Assembly: GCF_008807015.1 (NCBI RefSeq)
Contig: NZ_CP031700.1
Coordinates: 1,240,001-1,304,000 of the forward strand
Direction: 5' to 3'
DNA length: 64,000 nt
Origin: Neisseria zalophi
GTDB lineage: Bacteria > Pseudomonadota > Gammaproteobacteria > Burkholderiales > Neisseriaceae
The notes beneath the pieces were generated by a model, which saw only the letters and a program-made list of their open reading frames with translations, was not told where the DNA came from and did no database searches. Made by a program: the position numbers and the translations under genes. The stretch's first letter is position 1. Every line of letters begins with the position of its first letter. Positions 38,201-46,212 of this stretch are shown one piece after another.

Positions 38201-38428
38201 AAGTGGATAATGAAGAATAAAAGCCAAGAAATAGTATGATTTTAAATGGTTTTCAGACGGCTTTGTATACCGGTTTGTTTGTTATTATATTGGTGGCTTG
38301 GTTTGCAGCTTGTATAAGTTTATCTACTAATAAATCCAACGAATACCAATATTTTATGTTGATTGGATAGTGTTTCCGTAGATAATCTTTAGGCAGATTA
38401 ATGTAGAAATTTAGGTTTGGGCAGACAT

Positions 38429-38458
38429 AAAAAAACAGCCTTAGAAGGCTGTTTTTTT
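38429..38458 (-). terminator. Rho-independent terminator of tRNA-Leu
   Basis: An 8-bp GC-containing stem (ACAGCCTT / AAGGCTGT) with A- and T-runs on either side, 7 bases past the tRNA-Leu 3' end in the minus direction. Confidence 0.9.
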
Positions 38459-38464
38459 ATGATT

Positions 38465-38549
38465 TGGTGCGGAAGGAGAGACTCGAACTCTCACACCTTG
38501 CGGCGCTGGAACCTAAATCCAGTGCGTCTACCAATTTCGCCACTTCCGC
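38465..38549 (-). tRNA. tRNA-Leu (anticodon UAG)
   Basis: An 85-base class II tRNA including an encoded CCA. The acceptor stem is GCGGAAG pairing with CTTCCGC, the anticodon stem CTGGA/TCCAG holds the loop TTTAGGT with anticodon TAG, a long variable arm follows, and the T arm contains GTTCGAGTC. It reads CUN leucine codons. Confidence 0.97.
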
Positions 38550-38573
38550 AGAATTTAAAATTTGAAGAAGCGC

Positions 38574-38601
38574 ATTATACCGTAAGTTGTATAAGATGCA
38601 A
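38574..38601 (-). promoter_or_regulatory. Promoter of tRNA-Leu
   Basis: On the minus strand TTGCAT (38596-38601) and TATAAT (38574-38579) are 16 bases apart, 25 bases upstream of the mature 5' end. Confidence 0.75.
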
Positions 38602-38635
38602 TATTGTTTACTTGAAAAATAACATAAAAGACCTA

Positions 38636-38690
38636 TTTAAACCCCGTTGAGGCCGTCTGAATGTTTCAGGCGGCCTCAACGGGGTTTAAA
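38636..38690. repeat. Long DUS-centred palindrome just upstream of the GAF-like gene
   Basis: Two 26-base arms separated by TGT pair with a single mismatch. The core is one uptake sequence and one variant (TTCAGGCGGCC), flanked by TTTAAACCCCGTTG and its complement. It ends 17 bases before the start codon at 38708. It may terminate transcription entering from upstream or act as a 5' leader hairpin of the GAF-ribA unit. Confidence 0.7.
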
Positions 38691-38707
38691 AATAAAGAGA
38701 GGAAGCC

Positions 38708-39400
38708 ATGTCTATTTTACTGATTAAAGATTATCTGCAAACCCAAGGAATGCGGTTGCCCGAAGAAGAGGTTAGAATAGCACATTTGGCCGCCCAAACG
38801 GTGATGAATGCAGGGCAGGCTGCCATAGAGCATCAAGTGTTGTGGTATGAAAACCATGATATGGCATTGTCTGATCATATTGAGCCGGATTCGGAAAATG
38901 AAAAATGGTTAAAACAGGTTTTTATGGCGCTGGATTCCGTATTCAGCCGTGCCGAACCCACTCCGCAAAGTGCGGCGGTTTATTTGCTGATGCCGTCTGA
39001 AAAAGAAGGGCGGCCCTCTTTAGTGTCTTTGACTGCACAAGGGCAGGCGCTTGAATCCAAACTGGATGTAACCGAAGAAAACAGTGATTCTTCTTTAGCG
39101 GTACGCACTGCCCAAACCGGTTGGTCGAATATTGCCGCCGATATACCTTATTGGCTCAAACAGGAAGCATTGCACGGCGATCATAATCTTCGTTGCAACA
39201 GCCAGCTCACTTTACCTGTTGCTACCGAAAACGGCACGGTATTGGGCATTGTGCATGTCGAGTATGCTGAAAAAGACGTATTAGACGATAGTGTGCAAAC
39301 CGATTGGGTGGCTTTGGCCTTAGCCTTAATTGATCCTTTGAAAGCTTTATTGAAATTAGATTCGCAAGAAAATATACAAGAAGATATAAAAAATGACTAA
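38708..39400 (+). CDS. GAF-domain-like protein of unknown function, coupled to ribA
   Basis: A 230-residue cytoplasmic protein, acidic, with no signal peptide. The central and C-terminal parts have a GAF-like pattern: [51 protein letters not shown] and [28 protein letters not shown]. That is the order of strands and helices seen in small-molecule sensor domains. No output domain is seen. GAGAGGAAG precedes the ATG. The stop overlaps the ribA start by 8 bases, so the proteins are probably made together; whether it senses a flavin-related ligand is open. Confidence 0.65.
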   Translation: MSILLIKDYLQTQGMRLPEEEVRIAHLAAQTVMNAGQAAIEHQVLWYENHDMALSDHIEPDSENEKWLKQVFMALDSVFSRAEPTPQSAAVYLLMPSEKEGRPSLVSLTAQGQALESKLDVTEENSDSSLAVRTAQTGWSNIAADIPYWLKQEALHGDHNLRCNSQLTLPVATENGTVLGIVHVEYAEKDVLDDSVQTDWVALALALIDPLKALLKLDSQENIQEDIKND

Positions 39401-39980
39401 ACCACTCAAATTTGTCGCCTCTTGCCGGTTGCCTACCGAATGGGGTGTATTTACCATGCACGGCTTTGAAGAAGAGAGCGGGCAGGAACATATTGCGTTA
39501 ACGATGGGGGATATTAACGACGGGCAGGCAGTTTTAGCGCGCGTTCATTCGGAATGTCTTACCGGTGATGCGTTATTTTCTCAAAAATGCGATTGCGGTC
39601 CGCAGCTTCAGGCGGCAATGCAGGCCGTGCAAAAAGAGGGGCGCGGCGTGATTGTTTATCTACGTCAAGAAGGGCGCGGTATCGGTTTGATTAATAAGAT
39701 TCGCGCCTATCATTTGCAAGATAACGGCTTGGATACGGTTGAAGCCAATCTGGCTTTAGGGTTGCCTGTGGATGCCCGTGACTTTACTTTGGCCAAGCAT
39801 ATCCTTGACCATTTAGGCGTGAAAGAAGTGAAATTGCTGACCAATAATCCTGAAAAAATAGAGTCGTTAACCAATGCGGGTATTAATGTGGTTCAACGTA
39901 TGCCGTTGCAGGTCGGGAAGAATGTGGAAAATCAGCAGTATTTGAGCACAAAGGCGGAAAAACTCGGCCATCTATTTTAA
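39393..39980 (+). CDS. ribA: GTP cyclohydrolase II
   Basis: RibA opens GTP to the pyrimidine that begins riboflavin synthesis. The 195-residue single-domain protein (not fused to RibB) has the zinc ligands Cys55, Cys66 and Cys68 in [20 protein letters not shown]. The catalytic and GTP-binding segments [34 protein letters not shown] and [13 protein letters not shown] are present. It overlaps the GAF-like gene by 8 bases. No riboswitch of FMN type is visible upstream. Confidence 0.96.
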   Translation: MTKPLKFVASCRLPTEWGVFTMHGFEEESGQEHIALTMGDINDGQAVLARVHSECLTGDALFSQKCDCGPQLQAAMQAVQKEGRGVIVYLRQEGRGIGLINKIRAYHLQDNGLDTVEANLALGLPVDARDFTLAKHILDHLGVKEVKLLTNNPEKIESLTNAGINVVQRMPLQVGKNVENQQYLSTKAEKLGHLF

Positions 39981-40059
39981 GCATACATAGTGATAAAAAA
40001 TTAATTTTTTTAAATTTCATATATTTGTTAAAAAAATAGTTTGTGGTGTATAAAAAAGC

Positions 40060-40088
40060 TTGCATAGCATGGGGAATTTTGGTTTAAT
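40060..40088 (+). promoter_or_regulatory. Promoter of the tRNA-Val/tRNA-Asp operon
   Basis: TTGCAT (40060-40065) and TTTAAT (40083-40088) are exactly 17 bases apart, 25 bases before tRNA-Val. The -35 box is the same as that of the tRNA-Leu promoter. Confidence 0.65.
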
Positions 40089-40113
40089 CACGTTCTCGTG
40101 TTGACAGCGATAC

Positions 40114-40189
40114 GGGTGATTAGCTCAGTTGGTAGAGCGTCTGCCTTACAAGCAGAATGTCGGCGGTTCGACTCCGTCATCACCCACCA
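40114..40189 (+). tRNA. tRNA-Val (anticodon UAC)
   Basis: A 76-base tRNA with encoded CCA. The acceptor stem is GGGTGAT/ATCACCC, the anticodon loop CTTACAA holds TAC, and the T loop is GTTCGACTC. Confidence 0.97.
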
Positions 40190-40201
40190 AGTTTTCTGTG
40201 C

Positions 40202-40278
40202 GGAGTGGTAGTTCAGTTGGTTAGAATACCGGCCTGTCACGCCGGGGGTCGCGGGTTCGAGCCCCGTCCACTCCGCCA
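40202..40278 (+). tRNA. tRNA-Asp (anticodon GUC)
   Basis: A 77-base tRNA with encoded CCA, 12 bases after tRNA-Val. The acceptor stem is GGAGTGG/CCACTCC, the anticodon loop CTGTCAC holds GTC, and the T loop is GTTCGAGCC. The two tRNAs form one transcription unit. Confidence 0.97.
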
Positions 40279-40286
40279 ACCTTATT

Positions 40287-40320
40287 AAAAAAGCATCAAT
40301 TTTCAGATTGATGCTTTTTT
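40287..40320 (+). terminator. Rho-independent terminator of the tRNA-Val/Asp operon
   Basis: A 14-bp stem (AAAAAAGCATCAAT / ATTGATGCTTTTTT) with a 6-base loop starts 9 bases after tRNA-Asp. Confidence 0.92.
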
Positions 40321-40335
40321 ATTTGCTTAATATTT

Positions 40336-40370
40336 ATCAGGCCGTCTGAAACGTTTTCAGACGGCCTGAT
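40336..40370. terminator. DUS-paired hairpin
   Basis: ATCAGGCCGTCTGAAA faces its complement across a 3-base loop, directly behind the tRNA terminator. It may be a back-up terminator. The 256 bases between it and the lipoprotein gene hold only a Fur-like site. Confidence 0.6.
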
Positions 40371-40506
40371 GTATTTCTATATACAGCTTATACACTTAGT
40401 TTTTAATTAGTGATAAATCAATTAAGTTATTCGGTATTGCTTTAACCTAAATCCATTATTTCTGTTGCAAAACGAGTATATTTCTTGAAAAAATATAACT
40501 ATATTT

Positions 40507-40525
40507 GTTAATGATGATTGTATTT
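40507..40525 (+). promoter_or_regulatory. Fur-box-like site upstream of the TbpB-like lipoprotein gene
   Basis: GTTAATGATGATTGTATTT matches the 19-base Fur consensus at 12 positions, with the central AATGAT-GAT repeat intact. It is 102 bases before the start codon. This would fit iron-repressed expression of a surface nutrient receptor. The surrounding AT-rich DNA lowers the significance. Confidence 0.35.
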
Positions 40526-40626
40526 TAATGTGCATATATTTACAATTGGATGCTAATTGTAAATTAAATGTTACTTTAGGCCGCCAGCCTAAGTTTGGAT
40601 TACTCACTTGTCAACAAAGGGATATT

Positions 40627-41958
40627 ATGAAAAATATGTCTGCTAAAAATATTGTATTAACTGTAATTTGTTCCGCCGTATTGGCTGCTTGTGGCGGTGG
40701 AAGCGGCGGAGGCAGCATCGGTTTAAATAGTGATTTGGTTAATAACGCGATTGCTTCTAGAAAAGTGATTAATGAAATTGAAGCACTTCCTACTGCCGAA
40801 AACTTGGCACCTGAGCATATCGCGGCATTACAAAAAGCTTTGAATGATTATCAGCAATTATCTGAGGTACAAAAAGGTAGTGTTCCAAAAGAAAGCATAG
40901 ATAAATTAAATGGCTTGATAGTGGCTGCACAAGCCTTTAATAATAGCAACAAAAATGATAATAGTAATGATAATAGTATTGGTGGTGTTGATGATATTGT
41001 AGATAATAGTCCTTTACCTGCTTTAAACGAGCCATCTCCTGCGCCGACAGCATTTTTAAGCGAGGCGATTAATGGCACTGCGCAACAATTCAACCCTAAT
41101 ATGCAATTGCGTAAGGTCAATAATGAACTGTTGAGCAATCAATCCGTTTTGATTAAAGAAATTGCTGTAAAAGATTCAGGGGAGCCTACGGATCTTTCTA
41201 AGCAAGATGCTATTGGTTTGTTGGGATTGACTTTTAGAGATGATTTTGAAAACCCTAATAACTCCCAAAATGATATTGATCGGATTAGTAAAATTAACTC
41301 ACAAGAAACTATTTCTACTGGAAAAGAGGGCTCAGCTAATATTGATGTAAACCGTGAAGTAGCATACCGACAAGATAAAGATAAAAAGGTTTTAGACCGT
41401 AAATGGGATGGTGTTTATGCGGTACGTACTAAAAATGGTATAACCATTGTTTTACGAGATCCATCTGCTATCGGTTGGAAGTATCAAACTTTTGCCCATT
41501 ATTCTGATGAGGCTAATAATATCCTTGATGCGTATCAAACCATCGGTATTGAAACTCCGTCAGGAGCAATGCCCGCAAGTGGTACGGCGACTTATTCCGG
41601 TCTGACAACTGCTTATTTGGCGAATGGTGATAATCGTCGTCAATTAACTGCAGATGTGAAGGCGGTTGCTGATTTTGCGAAGAAAAGCCTGCGTTTTGAA
41701 ACCAGTCAATCACAATTCCATGAGTTAAAAGATAATGTTCGTGTAACGACTGATGCCAAAGATTTCAATATGAAAGGGTTGGCTGCTTGGCAAGCCAATA
41801 GTAATACTTTTAAAGGTAGTGCTAATACGGCTAATGGTATGAGCGGTGAATTGAATGGCAAGTTCTTTGGTGCTTCGGCTGCTGAAATCGGCGGTACTTA
41901 CGGTTTATCCGGTAATAACCAACAACTGATTGGTGGCTATGGTGCTAAACGCCAATAA
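40627..41958 (+). CDS. Orphan surface lipoprotein with TbpB-like C-terminal barrel (probable Slam substrate)
   Basis: The start chosen is ATG 40627 after AAAGGGATATT, giving 443 residues; the 33-codon upstream extension is leader sequence. The lipobox is LAAC (Cys22) followed by a GGGSGGGS linker. Residues about 30-115 form a helical hairpin-like region, then comes an Asn/Asp-rich low-complexity stretch (NSNKNDNSNDNS). The last ~100 residues have the small beta-barrel signature of transferrin-binding protein B and HpuA: SGTATYSGLTTAYLANG, FNMKGLAAWQANSNTFKGSANTANGMSGELNGKFFGASAAEIGGTYGL. No TonB-dependent receptor is adjacent. The ligand is unknown. Export by the Slam at 10612 is a reasonable guess. 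Confidence 0.78.
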   Translation: MKNMSAKNIVLTVICSAVLAACGGGSGGGSIGLNSDLVNNAIASRKVINEIEALPTAENLAPEHIAALQKALNDYQQLSEVQKGSVPKESIDKLNGLIVAAQAFNNSNKNDNSNDNSIGGVDDIVDNSPLPALNEPSPAPTAFLSEAINGTAQQFNPNMQLRKVNNELLSNQSVLIKEIAVKDSGEPTDLSKQDAIGLLGLTFRDDFENPNNSQNDIDRISKINSQETISTGKEGSANIDVNREVAYRQDKDKKVLDRKWDGVYAVRTKNGITIVLRDPSAIGWKYQTFAHYSDEANNILDAYQTIGIETPSGAMPASGTATYSGLTTAYLANGDNRRQLTADVKAVADFAKKSLRFETSQSQFHELKDNVRVTTDAKDFNMKGLAAWQANSNTFKGSANTANGMSGELNGKFFGASAAEIGGTYGLSGNNQQLIGGYGAKRQ

Positions 41959-42017
41959 TATATATTTTAAATAAATAAGTTTAAAATTTAATTGTTTAAA
42001 ATAAAATGGTAAATAAG

Positions 42018-42060
42018 CCTGCTGATTTTTCTTTCTTTGAGAATGATTAGCAGGTTTTTA
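42018..42060 (+). terminator. Terminator of the TbpB-like lipoprotein gene
   Basis: CCTGCTGA pairs with TTAGCAGG (one G-T pair) across a 21-base pyrimidine-rich loop, followed by TTTTTATTTAT, 60 bases after the stop. Confidence 0.65.
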
Positions 42061-42144
42061 TTTATCTCTGAAAATCGCTGAAATAAAAAGTGATGAAAGT
42101 TATTCGCCTGACTTTATCGTTTTTATCATTCAAAACATATAGAA

Positions 42145-42174
42145 AAGGCTGTCTGAAATATTTCAGACAGCCTT
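42145..42174. terminator. 30-bp perfect palindrome with compensated variant uptake sequences
   Basis: AAGGCTGTCTGAAAT and its exact complement meet without a loop. The C-to-T change at the fifth base of the uptake sequence is present on both arms, so base pairing is preserved. It lies between the convergent lipoprotein (+) and butanediol dehydrogenase (-) genes. Confidence 0.75.
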
Positions 42175-42221
42175 GTTTTATCAGGGTGTATCACTATTGT
42201 GTTTTCGATATACCAATCATT

Positions 42222-43286
42222 TTATAAATTCGGGTTTACAATAATTTTTACTGCTGATTCGTTGTTGTGAATCAAAGTTTCAAACCCTTTGGATACCAGC
42301 TCATCCAGTTTGATACGTTGGGTAATAAACGGCTCAAGGTTAATGAGGCCGTCTTCAACCAGTTTAATCGTATCACGATGGTTATTGACATAACCGATGG
42401 TGCCACGCATATCCAGTTCTTTCATTACCATGCCGTGTACGTTTACCGTAGCTGGATGACTCCATATAGAAACGATAACGATCACACCGGCCGGTTTGGT
42501 AAGCTCGACCAAAGAATCCAATACCTTATTCACACTGGTACATTCAAAAGCTACGTCAACACCGCGATCTTCGGTAATTTTCATGATTTCTGCTGCTAAA
42601 TCCACTTCAGTCGGGTCTAAAATATAATCGGCAACGCCGCTTTCTTTGGCTTTTTCTTTACGCTTGGCACTTAATTCGGTAAGGATAACGGTAATGCCTT
42701 TGGCTTTAAGTACGGCAGATAACAGCAATCCGATTGGACCGCCACCGCCGACCAAAGCGATATCCCCTTCTTTGGCACCACTACGTACGAAAGCATGATA
42801 ACCAACGGCCAACGGTTCGATTAAGGCTGCCTGATCCAGTGGAATTTTATCCGAGATAGGGTGTACCCAACGGCGTTTAACTGCAATTTTTTCAGATAAA
42901 CCGCCTCCGCGGCCGCCTAATCCGATAAAGTTCATATTTTTGGAAAGATGATAATTGTCGCCGGGTCCGGTGGGAACATCGTCGGCAACAATATAGGGCT
43001 CAACAACTACGTGTTGGCCGACTTCAATATCATCTACCCCTTCACCAACGGCATAAACCACGCCTGAAAACTCATGCCCCATAGTGACGGGGGCGGATTC
43101 GCCCGAAATAGGATGGGGATGACCGCAGGGCGGAATGAAAATAGGCCCCTCCATAAATTCATGAAGGTCGGTGCCACAGATACCGCACCAAGCGACTTTA
43201 ATACCGACAGTCCCGGGTTCTACGGTTGGTTCCGGAATGTCTTCAATTCTGATATCACCTTTGTCATAAAAACGTGCTGCTTTCAT
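42222..43286 (-). CDS. Zinc-dependent 2,3-butanediol dehydrogenase-like alcohol dehydrogenase
   Basis: A 354-residue medium-chain dehydrogenase; start ATG 43286 after GGGAGG. The N-terminal domain has the catalytic zinc ligands Cys37 and His71-Glu72 in WCGICGTDLHEF and TMGHEFSGVV. The Rossmann part is ALVGGGGPIGLLLSAVLKAKG. It fits the (R,R)-butanediol dehydrogenase group, which reduces acetoin reversibly with NAD. The four-cysteine structural zinc lobe usual in the superfamily is missing; the corresponding region reads PTGPGDNYHLSKNMNFIG. Other polyol or alcohol substrates are possible. No acetoin-synthesis genes are nearby. Confidence 0.85.
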   Translation of the reverse strand: MKAARFYDKGDIRIEDIPEPTVEPGTVGIKVAWCGICGTDLHEFMEGPIFIPPCGHPHPISGESAPVTMGHEFSGVVYAVGEGVDDIEVGQHVVVEPYIVADDVPTGPGDNYHLSKNMNFIGLGGRGGGLSEKIAVKRRWVHPISDKIPLDQAALIEPLAVGYHAFVRSGAKEGDIALVGGGGPIGLLLSAVLKAKGITVILTELSAKRKEKAKESGVADYILDPTEVDLAAEIMKITEDRGVDVAFECTSVNKVLDSLVELTKPAGVIVIVSIWSHPATVNVHGMVMKELDMRGTIGYVNNHRDTIKLVEDGLINLEPFITQRIKLDELVSKGFETLIHNNESAVKIIVNPNL

Positions 43287-43766
43287 ATTAACCTCCCGGT
43301 ATTTTGGTTTGAGGAGTGGGTACAGATAGCTTTCTTTAAAACCATTAAAATTTTGTTTATATAAATTAGACAGTAATATATCGATATTGTTTAAATTTAT
43401 TACGGTCAAAATTGAGTATCTGATAACACTGAAATTTTGATAGGTAGCTTAATTTTATTAAAATAGTAGTAAAATATTTATCTATTTATATTTTATATAA
43501 AATAATATTTTTTATTAAAATGATAAGTGATATTTTATTGTTATTAATATGTAAAAAATATTTAAATTGAATGCCGATGTTTTTAAGTATTTATGCGGAT
43601 TTGATTTTGGTTTTTTAGTAGCAGATTCAATTATTTTTTGTTTGTATAAAAGCAGTCACTAAAGGTACTGGATATAAAGTGTAAAGCCTAAAGCAAAAAT
43701 TTGAGATTTAACCCAACAGTGGGTACAATCGCTTCCTGTTTTGCTTTAAAAATTGAAGAGAATGAT
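43287..43766. other. 480-base AT-rich intergenic region, butanediol dehydrogenase / ptsN
   Basis: This is the longest stretch here with neither gene nor RNA. It is extremely AT-rich (43440-43600 in particular) and has no uptake sequence. It must contain the divergent promoters of the dehydrogenase gene and of the ptsN operon. On the minus strand TTGACC near 43403-43408 is a possible -35 box but its -10 is poor. I see no riboswitch or hairpin worth naming. Confidence 0.35.
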
Positions 43767-44216
43767 ATGAGTCTGATTAGCGAAATCTTGCCCTTATCCC
43801 ATATTGTGCTGGATTTGGATGTCAGCAGTAAAAAACGTGTTTTCGAACAAGCCGGCCTTTTGTTAGAAAATGAGGCTTCGTTGGCACGTGCCGATGTATT
43901 TGATTGTTTGTTTTCCCGTGAAAAATTGGGCACGACCGGACTGGGGCAGGGGGTTGCGATTCCGCATGGCCGCCATGCTTCGGTTAAAAAGGCGGTGGGT
44001 GCATTTTTCCGTACCCAAGAGCCTGTGCCTTTCGATGCACCCGACGGTAAACCTGTTTCGCTGATTTTTGTGTTGTTGGTGCCGGAAAATGCCACTAACG
44101 AACATTTGGAAGTATTATCTAAGTTGGCAGGTAGATTTTCTCAAAAAGCCGTACGCGATGCTTTAATGGCAGCCTCTTCTGCAGAAGAAGTACAACGGCT
44201 GTTAAGTGAAGAATAA
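43767..44216 (+). CDS. ptsN: Nitrogen-PTS phosphocarrier EIIA(Ntr)
   Basis: PtsN is the terminal phosphoacceptor of the nitrogen-related phosphotransferase system, a regulator rather than a sugar transporter. The start is ATG 43767 after GAAGAGAAT, giving 149 residues; an upstream extension is unsupported. The phosphorylated His is His67 in GVAIPHGRH. Other family blocks are [47 protein letters not shown]. It heads a tight cluster ptsN-hprK-rapZ, with hprK 2 bases after its stop. No rpoN or hpf gene is adjacent, unlike in enterobacteria. Confidence 0.95.
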   Translation: MSLISEILPLSHIVLDLDVSSKKRVFEQAGLLLENEASLARADVFDCLFSREKLGTTGLGQGVAIPHGRHASVKKAVGAFFRTQEPVPFDAPDGKPVSLIFVLLVPENATNEHLEVLSKLAGRFSQKAVRDALMAASSAEEVQRLLSEE

Positions 44217-44218
44217 CC

Positions 44219-45181
44219 ATGCCCAGTGTTTCAGTACGCCGTCTTTATCAGGATAACCAGCGTAAATTGCAGCTGGGTTGGGCAGCCGGTACCGCCGGTG
44301 CTGATAACCGTATTGATGTAAAGGCCGACAAACCCATTTTGGCGTTGGTCGGCCATTTGAATTTCATCCATCCCAATCAAGTGCAGGTATTGGGCGTGGC
44401 TGAGGTGGAGTATCTCCAGCGTATGGAGGCAGGGGAAACTGCCGTTGGGTTTGATGCGCTTTTTGACTTACCTATGGCGTTGGCGATTGTAGCCAATGAT
44501 TTACCGGTACCCCCTGTTTTACGCGACTATTGCCATACCAATAATGTTCCACTATTGGTTTCAAAACGGGAAAGCCCGTATCTGATGGATGTATTGCGGA
44601 TTTATCTGCAAAGAGTATTGGCTGTTTCTACGGTAAAACACGGTGTGTTTCTCGATGTGTTTGAAATCGGTGTGTTAATTACCGGTGAGTCTGGCTTGGG
44701 TAAAAGCGAATTGGCCTTGGAATTGATTTCACGCGGACACAGTTTGATTGCCGATGATGCGGTAGAGCTATACCGCACCGGGCCGGAAACTTTAGATGGC
44801 CGCTGCCCGCCGATGTTACGTGATTTCCTTGAAGTGCGGGGATTAGGCGTGCTCAATATCCGCCATATTTTTGGTGAAACCTCTATCAGGCCGAAAAAAA
44901 TATTACAATTGATTATTAATTTGGTTCCGGCGGATGATGAATATATGAAACGGCTTGATCGGTTGAGTATCCGCACCGAAACCGAATCTATTTTAGATGT
45001 GAATGTGCGTTCGGTAACGCTACCTGTGGCGATTGGTCGCAACTTGGCGGTATTGGTAGAGGCGGCCGTGCGTAATTATATTTTGCAGCTACGCGGAAAA
45101 GACAGCACCAAAGAGTTTTTAGAGCGCCACCAAACTATGTTGAAAGAAGACGAAAGCAATCATGAAAATAGTGTTGATTAG
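44219..45181 (+). CDS. hprK: HPr kinase/phosphorylase
   Basis: HprK phosphorylates and dephosphorylates a serine of HPr-type carriers, linking carbon status to regulation. The 320 residues contain an N-terminal domain of about 130 residues and the catalytic domain with P-loop GESGLGKS at 156-163, [12 protein letters not shown] with the general-base Asp, and the signature [18 protein letters not shown]. It begins two bases after ptsN and overlaps rapZ by 20 bases, so all three are probably translated from one mRNA. HPr and enzyme I genes are outside the window. Confidence 0.96.
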   Translation: MPSVSVRRLYQDNQRKLQLGWAAGTAGADNRIDVKADKPILALVGHLNFIHPNQVQVLGVAEVEYLQRMEAGETAVGFDALFDLPMALAIVANDLPVPPVLRDYCHTNNVPLLVSKRESPYLMDVLRIYLQRVLAVSTVKHGVFLDVFEIGVLITGESGLGKSELALELISRGHSLIADDAVELYRTGPETLDGRCPPMLRDFLEVRGLGVLNIRHIFGETSIRPKKILQLIINLVPADDEYMKRLDRLSIRTETESILDVNVRSVTLPVAIGRNLAVLVEAAVRNYILQLRGKDSTKEFLERHQTMLKEDESNHENSVD

Positions 45182-46007
45182 CGGGCTTTCTGGCTCGGGA
45201 AAGTCTGTTGCGCTCAAACTTTTGGAAGACTTGGGTTATTATTGTGTCGATAATCTGCCTATCAGCCTGCTGCCCAGATTAGTGCAATATCACAATGAAA
45301 ATAGTGGTAATAAGCAGTTGGGCATCAGTATTGATATCCGTTCCCGCATTGATATTAAAGAGGCGCAACATGAGCTTCAACTGTTGCGTGATCAAGGCCA
45401 TAACGTCGAAATCCTTTTTTTGGAGGCAGAGGAAAGTGTTTTGATACGTCGTTTTTCCGAAACACGTCGCAGCCATCCGCTTTCAGGCCAAACTTTTACA
45501 CTTTTGGAAAGTTTACAAAAAGAAATCGAATGGCTGTTTCCTTTGAGAGAATTGGCCTATTGTATCGATACATCTAAAATGAATGCCCAGCAGCTGCGTT
45601 ATACCGTACAAAAATGGCTGAAACTCGAGCGTAAGGGCTTGTTGGTGATTTTGGAGTCGTTTGGCTTTAAATACGGTGTGCCGACCAATGTAGATTTTTT
45701 ATTTGATATGCGTAGCCTGCCCAATCCATATTACGATACCGAATTACGCCCTTACTGCGGCATGGATAAACCTATTCAAGATTATTTGGGGGCACAGCCG
45801 GAAGTTGGGGAAATGATTGATGATATTAGCGGTTTTATGAACCGTTGGCTGCCGCGAATGCAGGTAGAGGGCAAAAGTTATGTAACCATTGGGATAGGTT
45901 GTACCGGCGGGCAGCACCGTTCGGTTTATGTTGTCGAGACTTTGGCGGAACGTTTAAAAGGGCAATACGAATTACTGGTTCGTCACCGCCAGCTGACACG
46001 GATTTGA
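45162..46007 (+). CDS. rapZ: RNase adapter / nucleotide-binding protein RapZ
   Basis: RapZ in enterobacteria guides RNase E to a small RNA; in other bacteria (YvcJ) it is an ATP/GTP-binding protein of less certain role. The 281-residue protein has the Walker A GLSGSGKS at 8-15, a Walker B-like [26 protein letters not shown], and the C-terminal domain [26 protein letters not shown] and [17 protein letters not shown], with the conserved cysteine and histidine. It overlaps the end of hprK by 20 bases. Confidence 0.96.
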   Translation: MKIVLISGLSGSGKSVALKLLEDLGYYCVDNLPISLLPRLVQYHNENSGNKQLGISIDIRSRIDIKEAQHELQLLRDQGHNVEILFLEAEESVLIRRFSETRRSHPLSGQTFTLLESLQKEIEWLFPLRELAYCIDTSKMNAQQLRYTVQKWLKLERKGLLVILESFGFKYGVPTNVDFLFDMRSLPNPYYDTELRPYCGMDKPIQDYLGAQPEVGEMIDDISGFMNRWLPRMQVEGKSYVTIGIGCTGGQHRSVYVVETLAERLKGQYELLVRHRQLTRI

Positions 46008-46112
46008 CAGTGTGTTTTCAGACGGCCTGTTGCCGTATAAATTAAGGAGGCCGTCTGAAAAAAATGAAGAAATTAAAGCTAAATACAATATGTTATAATC
46101 CCAACAATACGA

Positions 46113-46136
46113 CAGGCAGCCGTTATCGGCTGCCTG
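46113..46136 (+). promoter_or_regulatory. Perfect 10-bp hairpin in the ylqF leader, near a TATAAT box
   Basis: CAGGCAGCCG-TTAT-CGGCTGCCTG forms a stable stem. A consensus TATAAT lies at 46094-46099, so a transcript starting near 46106 would carry this hairpin at its 5' end. The -35 box is weak. No T-run follows, which argues against a terminator. Confidence 0.45.
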
Positions 46137-46212
46137 ATTCGTTACTTTATTATGAGTGCTGCCGTTGTTTTCAGACGGCCTTCTATCTTTTGAAATTTTA
46201 AAGGGAATAAAT

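Noticed and set aside
38417-38650. 77-codon ORF across the tRNA-Leu gene
   Set aside because: It covers the tRNA and its terminator, and the frame is incidental.
39981-40113. CRISPR array or attachment site next to the tRNA genes
   Set aside because: No regularly spaced repeats, no integrase gene and no duplicated tRNA 3' end were found here or beside tRNA-Leu.
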